Position numbers and translations under genes: made by a program | The notes under the pieces: generated by a model | Seen by the model: the letters and a program-made list of their open reading frames with translations, nothing else | Told to the model about the DNA's origin: nothing | The model's database searches: none | In this document: piece after piece, positions 9,701-12,561 of the stretch | How positions within the stretch are numbered: the stretch's first letter is position 1 | How the letters are laid out: every line of letters starts with the position of its first letter | Assembly (NCBI GenBank): GCA_937880795.1 | Contig: CALGRQ010000134.1 | Location: forward strand, 1-12,561 | DNA length: 12,561 nt | Direction: 5' to 3' | DNA from: an uncultured Dyadobacter sp. | GTDB taxonomy: Bacteria; Bacteroidota; Bacteroidia; Cytophagales; Spirosomataceae

Positions 9701-10229
9701 TGGATAGCTGAAACCCACCTTTTTCATTCGTAGTTGTTCCCACGGATGTTCCCTTCAACACTACGCTCACACCCGGAAGCGGATTATCTGAATCGATCAT
9801 AAAAACCTGTCCGGTAATATTATCCTCAGGTTGCGTTTTAGATTCGCGCGCATCAGGTCTTACTTCCTCATATCTTTTCGTTAAAATAATATGTCCCCCA
9901 GAAACCGCATATTGTAATCCCAATGGAACCAACAACTTCTCCAATACCACATTCAGCGTGTGTTTCGAAGCAGAAATACTTACTTTATGGTTTTCAACAA
10001 GAGCGGGTATATACGAAAACTTAACATTTGCCGACTGCTCAATAGTCGCTAATACCGTTTTAAGCGATTGCCCATTCGCTTCCACAGTAACCTTTCTTCT
10101 TAACAGCTCCTGTGCATAACCATCTCCCGCAAACGAAAGACTGGTAAATACCAGCGAGATAAGGAATGGGATAAAAGTAACCTTTATCACTGTTGCCAGA
10201 ATTTTTAATGGTAAACTTAATTTTTTCAT
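6777..10229 (-). CDS. SusC/RagA-type TonB-dependent outer-membrane transporter with N-terminal STN signalling domain
   Basis: A 1150-residue TonB-dependent transporter. After a signal region (residues 1-39, probable cleavage after GYA) come an STN domain (about 45-118), a carboxypeptidase-regulatory-like beta-sandwich (about 137-213, ITGQV to EVFLKED), the conserved EVIVVGY linker (218-224), a plug domain (about 232-345, with QIRG, VDG and IQVLKDAASASIYGSRAASGV) and a long beta-barrel ending in a terminal Phe (GINVSF). It imports substrate across the outer membrane with TonB-ExbBD energy, together with the SusD lipoprotein encoded next. The STN domain marks it as a transducer that can signal to a FecR-type anti-sigma factor, and such a gene lies immediately upstream. 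The length is typical for STN-bearing SusC proteins. The start is fixed by the signal peptide; as usual in the phylum, no Shine-Dalgarno is evident. The ligand is unknown: specificity cannot be inferred from the barrel, and no degradative enzymes flank it here. Confidence 0.96.
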   Translation of the reverse strand: MKKLSLPLKILATVIKVTFIPFLISLVFTSLSFAGDGYAQELLRRKVTVEANGQSLKTVLATIEQSANVKFSYIPALVENHKVSISASKHTLNVVLEKLLVPLGLQYAVSGGHIILTKRYEEVRPDARESKTQPEDNITGQVFMIDSDNPLPGVSVVLKGTSVGTTTNEKGGFQLSIPESSNAVLVFSYVGYETQEVLVGNKTNLEVFLKEDTKALGEVIVVGYMTQKKADLTGSIAMVTARDIEKNSYSNVMQGLQGRLPGVYITGDGSPVGNVSVQIRGLTSMRSAPPLIVVDGFPTNINLRDINPNDIASIQVLKDAASASIYGSRAASGVILIETKKGKIGETKIAYSGSVGVSSFMNRIPMMNTQEFGRAFWQAAVNEKQDPNSVTQIYSFKSHLDEKGNPVLDEVIPREWLNSEKTMRASDTDWFDAGSQLGLQNNHQVTLTNGNQNVRNMFSVNYYENKGTQIHTGLRRISLRLNSEYSLIKNRLSIGENIAVSTSKINDQNHSHAFLTMPPIIPVYTSDGGWGGTAYNLGMDDYNNPVRMLTLGKDNFTTTNKIIGSVYANLKILKNLSLKTQFGLDYTGNNYRHIEFTWVEGGGKRNINNGVRSYQGQDLTSTWTNTLNYNLSVKNHSLDFLAGIETSRYTFQNMEGFRRNLELENYDYGYLSSATGTQEIYGGGDEFTLLSYFGKFNYAFKDKYLLSATLRYDGSSKFGVNNQFGFFPAVSAGWRLSDEAFLKDVSFLSDLKLRASWGMNGNSNIPTNALVNFYDANYNATSYGLAGNESGTLYSGYRRRHIGNSNLKWEATRQTNLGLDFGLIGSKLTGSIDYFYKYTEGMLYEPPYLAAIGEGGYQWINAANMTNRGVELILSYGEKYQNGFEFSLTGNMSTFRNKVDDLPESVKFTYGGNGLDDDILGRPLNSIYGFVADGLFKTQEEVANSAEQQGKGLGRIRYKDLDNDGKITWEHDRTWIGVSDPKFMYGLNAESRFKNFDFSMFWQGIAGNTVRNDWKSYSDFWNVWTQSGFNHPKRLLGAWTPENYDSTIPALSLYNTNDERRVSTYFTESGSYLKLRQIELGYNIPVSAISKLGMKQFRVYANAQNIVNFKKWWGANKYTGMDPENPTKANEYSSPYVRPQIFMMGINVSF

Positions 10230-10297
10230 AATTTCGCAATGGTTTTAGTGTACACAAACAACAAAACCCTCCCACGGCTTCCGGAAACGGAAACCTT

Positions 10298-10310
10298 TAA
10301 GTACTACTTA
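10298..10310. promoter_or_regulatory. 13-base palindrome in the susC leader, candidate operator
   Basis: TAAGTA and TACTTA flank a single central base, giving a perfect 6+1+6 inverted repeat about 70 bases ahead of the susC start codon. The spacing suits a binding site for a dimeric regulator or part of a sigma-factor recognition sequence. No regulator in this window is known to bind it, so the function is a guess. Confidence 0.25.
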
Positions 10311-10328
10311 GTATGGTGAGGAGCATTG

Positions 10329-10366
10329 AGGGTCAATAACGCTGGTACCGTTACTGGCCCTTTTTT
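10329..10366 (+). terminator. Terminator-like hairpin whose T run faces the plus strand, between fecR and susC
   Basis: Arms 10330-10341 (GGGTCAATAACG) and 10349-10360 (CGTTACTGGCCC) form a 12-base stem with one A/C mismatch and one G-U wobble around a 7-base loop; A10329 adds a pair with T10361. On the plus strand the stem is followed directly by six T's (10361-10366), the classical intrinsic-terminator layout. On the minus strand, the sense direction for fecR-susC, the six A's come before the stem, so the same hairpin would be an RNA structure in the leader and not a standard terminator. Confidence 0.5.
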
Positions 10367-10407
10367 AGTGGTATTTTGTCATAGATATGAGGTTTGGTGA
10401 AAATGAA

Positions 10408-11481
10408 TTAGTTACATCCTCTTCCTGCTATAATCACTCGTCCATCAGAAATCTGGTAATTTGCTCCGATAGTCTTGGTGATAATATCAAGTTTTGCAAA
10501 GAGTGATTCGTCCGTAAAAGACACATGTAGGCGACATTTTGCCAGAACAGTACGATTAAATACAAACGGGATACCGTATACCCTTTCCAAGGTTTCAAAA
10601 ACTTCGGCAATGGGGAGATTTTCAAAGGAAAGCGCTTGTTCTCTTTTTAAATTTTTGATCAAATCAGGAAAATCAACATTCCCGGTTGAAATCGTATGGT
10701 CTATTACGGAGAATATAGCTTGCTGGTTCGGGATGATAAGACGTGACTCCAACTTACCCTCTGGTCTACTTTCAGCAACTTGAATAGAAGAAACCGCTAC
10801 TCTTCCGGTACGTACCAAAACCTGAACCTGGCTCTCCCCGGTTCGTATCAAAAAGCTGGTACCTAAAACGCGCGTCAATAAACCATTGGCATATACATGC
10901 AACGGACGTAAAGAATCCTTTTCAATATCAAAGAAAGCATCCCCCGACAAATATATTTCTCGTTTATTTTTCCCTGTAAATTGGAGAGGGTAACGGATTT
11001 TACTCAATGGCAATAACACCACTTTACTTCCGTCAGGTAGTCTCACAGACCTTTGCTCATCAGTATTGTTTACTTCCTCAATTAATGTCGTACCTACCCC
11101 AGAGACTGCCCCTTCATAGGAATAGTCAACCGACTTATTATTGAATTGATACCACAGCAAACCCATTACCAACAGTACGGCAGCAGCAACTGAAAACCAG
11201 CGAAGAAATGATCCGTGCAAGCCTTGTTTTTGACGACGTGTAGTATTAGCCAGTATCGCCTCTACCTCAATCACCAGTTCCTGTTCGGATAGTGAAGAAA
11301 CCGGGCCTCTTAATGCCAACAGTATTTCCCTGCCACGATTCAAATTATAGACTTCATCTGGATTAAGCCTAAGCAATTCTTCCCATATCAAATCATTTCC
11401 AGCCTCCCACTCGCGGACACAGTGCTGAAAGTCTGCGTCCATGACCAAATCAGGAAGGTGGTAACTATGAAATACTTTCAT
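10408..11481 (-). CDS. FecR-family anti-sigma factor with C-terminal DUF4974-type domain
   Basis: A 357-residue inner-membrane regulator. Residues 1-90 are the cytoplasmic part expected to hold the sigma factor; one transmembrane helix lies at about 94-112 (FSVAAAVLLVMGLLW). The periplasmic FecR domain spans about 140-235 (SVRLPDGSKVVL, YPLQF, REIYLSGDAFFDI, LGTSFLIR, VLVRTGRVAV). The last part (about 280-353, LSFENLPIAEVFETLERVYG to GRVIIAG) is the DUF4974-type domain typical of Bacteroidota FecR proteins, which would meet the STN domain of the transporter. It lies between the sigma factor gene and susC on the same strand, 116 bases after the former, so it should control that sigma factor. 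The ATG at 11481 gives a full-length family member; a Met at residue 14 is an alternative start. Confidence 0.94.
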   Translation of the reverse strand: MKVFHSYHLPDLVMDADFQHCVREWEAGNDLIWEELLRLNPDEVYNLNRGREILLALRGPVSSLSEQELVIEVEAILANTTRRQKQGLHGSFLRWFSVAAAVLLVMGLLWYQFNNKSVDYSYEGAVSGVGTTLIEEVNNTDEQRSVRLPDGSKVVLLPLSKIRYPLQFTGKNKREIYLSGDAFFDIEKDSLRPLHVYANGLLTRVLGTSFLIRTGESQVQVLVRTGRVAVSSIQVAESRPEGKLESRLIIPNQQAIFSVIDHTISTGNVDFPDLIKNLKREQALSFENLPIAEVFETLERVYGIPFVFNRTVLAKCRLHVSFTDESLFAKLDIITKTIGANYQISDGRVIIAGRGCN

Positions 11482-11544
11482 GAGAAAATATAAAATTTTA
11501 TCTGTATAATACCATAACCCCGAAAACTTATTGGGATAATGGAA

Positions 11545-11568
11545 AAAATGTTAAAATTTTAATATTTT
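11545..11568. repeat. AT-rich palindrome between sigma factor and fecR genes
   Basis: A 24-base inverted repeat centred on TTAAAATTTTAA (11551-11562), extended by AAAAT and ATTTT with one mismatched pair (G11550/T11563). It consists almost only of A and T, so it makes a weak RNA hairpin; it could as well be an AT-rich promoter-proximal element for fecR. The 116-base gap around it shows no other feature. Confidence 0.35.
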
Positions 11569-11597
11569 CTTTTTATAATTTTACAATTAACTGTAAA

Positions 11598-12173
11598 TCA
11601 GACAAATAATATAAGGAAAATAACTGTATAAAGAGATACCTTCCATTTGTCTTTGATAACCCTCAGCGCATGGTAAAGTAGATTTGCCACTGCCCCTCTG
11701 GAAATGAGAAGAACCGATGCTATTTCTTCATTCGATAAATTTTCGTAGAATTTAAGATGAATGATTTCACGCTGCCTTCGGGTTAGCTGAGCAAGAATAC
11801 AGGTTATTTTCCTTTCTGCCTCGCCCACAGACTCCTCCGTGATCATTTGCATCTCTATGGAATCGTCGGTAAGAATTTGATCTTCATAATTATCAATGTC
11901 CAAAAACGTTTCTGACCGCCGATAAATTTTAAAGAGTTTGTTTCTAATACTTTTTAGCAAATAAGGTTTGATTTGATCGACGGTACTAAGGTGTGTACGT
12001 CTATCCCAAAGATTTGTAAACAAGTCATGTATCTGATCTTTAACCAGCTCACGGTCCGAAGAGAACCTCGATCCATAGTCAAAAAGAGTTGTATAGTAGG
12101 TCTGAACGATATACTCGAAAGCAGCCTTGTCTCCTTCCACAAAACTTTGCCAAATCCGTATATCTTCATTCAT
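11598..12173 (-). CDS. FecI-like ECF RNA polymerase sigma-70 factor with hydrophobic C-terminal tail
   Basis: A 191-residue extracytoplasmic-function sigma factor. Region 2 covers about residues 14-88, with the -10 recognition and core-binding segment in IHDLFTNLWDRR and IKPYLLKSIRNKLFKIYRR. Region 4 covers about 122-176, with the helix-turn-helix LSNEEIASVLLISRGAVANLLYHALRVIK cut here as two parts: LSNEEIASVLLISRG (146-160) and AVANLLYHALRVIK (161-174). Regions 1.1 and 3 are absent, as expected for this class. It should direct transcription of the susC operon when released by the FecR protein encoded next. Residues 179-191 (VSLYTVIFLILFV) are wholly hydrophobic apart from Ser, Tyr and Thr and follow a basic KDKWK, which looks like a short membrane-anchoring tail; a soluble sigma factor does not need this. 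The ATG at 12173 gives a standard N-terminus. Confidence 0.94.
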   Translation of the reverse strand: MNEDIRIWQSFVEGDKAAFEYIVQTYYTTLFDYGSRFSSDRELVKDQIHDLFTNLWDRRTHLSTVDQIKPYLLKSIRNKLFKIYRRSETFLDIDNYEDQILTDDSIEMQMITEESVGEAERKITCILAQLTRRQREIIHLKFYENLSNEEIASVLLISRGAVANLLYHALRVIKDKWKVSLYTVIFLILFV

Positions 12174-12244
12174 AAAAACGAAAACATTTCAATGAAAGAC
12201 TACAACGCAAGAAAACTACACTTATTTAAAGCCGTTACCTACGT

Positions 12245-12273
12245 TATATATACTCATTGGGTGCAAGTGCCAA
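12245..12273 (-). promoter_or_regulatory. Possible promoter of the sigma factor gene
   Basis: On the minus strand TTGGCA (12268-12273) and TATATA (12245-12250) are separated by 17 bases, about 70 bases ahead of the sigma factor start codon. The layout matches a general sigma-70 promoter. The main Bacteroidota sigma factor prefers TAnnTTTG at -7, which is not present, so the call is weak. The rest of the 191-base gap shows only a run of nine C's at 12354-12362, just beyond the neighbouring stop codon. Confidence 0.25.
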
Positions 12274-12364
12274 CAAATTCTATATTACATCAAACCTGCT
12301 TCATGCGAGCTAATGTAAGATAATTTCCGTTCTTTATTCAAAAAGTCCCTTAGCCCCCCCCCGA

Positions 12365-12561
12365 TCAATCCCCGTTCAATTCCTGGCGAACTTCGGTAAA
12401 ATGAACATTTCCGTAGCCCAGCCTTTCAAATTCCATTAATCGGAGCGAGGCGGCGTCTTTAAACCTTTGTTTGTTTTCTAATTTCTTGCCCTTATACTTT
12501 TTATAGATAGCCATGGCCTGCTTTGTGTCGCCTTTCAAAAGATAATAATTGGCAAGGTTTC
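12365..12561 (-). CDS. C-terminal end of a TPR-like helical-repeat protein (5' part beyond window)
   Basis: I read this frame by hand: the last 64 codons of a gene that enters from the right edge, ending in TGA at 12365-12367. The segment starts NLANYYLLKGDTKQAMAIYK, which has the spacing of a tetratricopeptide repeat helix pair (small residues at the packing positions, then GD, then an A-x-x-x-YKK helix). It ends with the pattern FERLGYGNVHFTEVRQEL, like the C-terminal caps of Bacteroidota TPR proteins. What the full protein does cannot be told from this fragment. It is on the same strand as the sigma factor gene, 191 bases upstream of it, and is probably a separate transcription unit. Confidence 0.7.
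   Translation of the reverse strand, partial: NLANYYLLKGDTKQAMAIYKKYKGKKLENKQRFKDAASLRLMEFERLGYGNVHFTEVRQELNGD

Larger units (their letters stand above)
10230..10407 (-). promoter_or_regulatory. Leader / promoter region of the susCD operon
   Basis: These 178 bases lie between the fecR stop and the susC start, and should hold the promoter served by the upstream ECF sigma factor. Visible elements, in transcriptional order, are a hairpin at 10329-10366, an odd palindrome TAAGTAcTACTTA at 10298-10310, TTCCGGAA at 10279-10286, a GGGAGGG run shortly after it, and GTGTACAC at 10248-10255 close to the start codon. I do not see a TAnnTTTG housekeeping -7 element, which fits use of an alternative sigma factor. 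The exact promoter cannot be placed by eye. Confidence 0.5.

Noticed and set aside
11482..11597. Separate Bacteroidota promoter for fecR (a TAAGTTTT near-match to TAnnTTTG)
   Set aside because: One mismatch in the -7 element and no well-placed TTG upstream; in an AT-rich gap such matches arise by chance.
11973..12323. Open plus-strand frame of 116 codons spanning the sigma factor start
   Set aside because: It overlaps the well-supported sigma factor N-terminus and its promoter region and resembles no known protein.

Overview
The window looks like part of the chromosome of a Bacteroidota bacterium, probably Cytophagales or a neighbouring Sphingobacteria-type lineage. The grounds are a SusC/SusD pair, a SusC with an N-terminal STN domain and the conserved EVIVVGY linker, a FecR protein ending in a DUF4974-type domain, a FecI-like ECF sigma factor, and a lack of clear Shine-Dalgarno sites. 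There are no RNA genes, insertion sequences, integrases or CRISPR arrays.

Layout. At the left edge (1-1026, minus) lies the N-terminal part of a polytopic membrane protein, possibly a GT-C-like glycosyltransferase. After a 325-base divergent gap comes a small plus-strand gene for a secreted protein of unknown function (1352-1918). A bidirectional terminator hairpin separates it from a long run of minus-strand genes. In transcriptional order, right to left, these are: the 3' end of a TPR-like gene (12365-12561, cut by the edge), an ECF sigma factor (11598-12173), a FecR anti-sigma factor (10408-11481), a SusC-type TonB-dependent transporter with an STN signalling domain (6777-10229), a SusD lipoprotein (5033-6763), and a 953-residue periplasmic protein (2013-4874). 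That last protein joins a cupredoxin domain, a lectin-like domain, a PVC-type dehydrogenase-like beta-propeller and HEAT repeats.

How the genes may work together. Sigma factor, FecR and STN-transporter form a standard cell-surface signalling cascade: substrate binding at the SusCD pair would be relayed by the STN domain to FecR, which would release the sigma factor to transcribe susCD. The dehydrogenase-like protein lies downstream of susD behind a strong hairpin and is the only enzyme-like product in the locus. No glycoside hydrolase, sulfatase or peptidase gene is present here, so the imported substrate cannot be named. The inferred picture is an uptake-and-oxidation locus in which a type-1 copper domain fused to the enzyme-like protein stands in for the C-terminal cytochrome c of its relatives.

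The points most worth a second look are this fusion without a haem site, the hydrophobic tail on the sigma factor, the STN-like look of the FecR C-terminus, and the leader ahead of susC, which carries a terminator-like hairpin facing the opposite strand and several palindromes.
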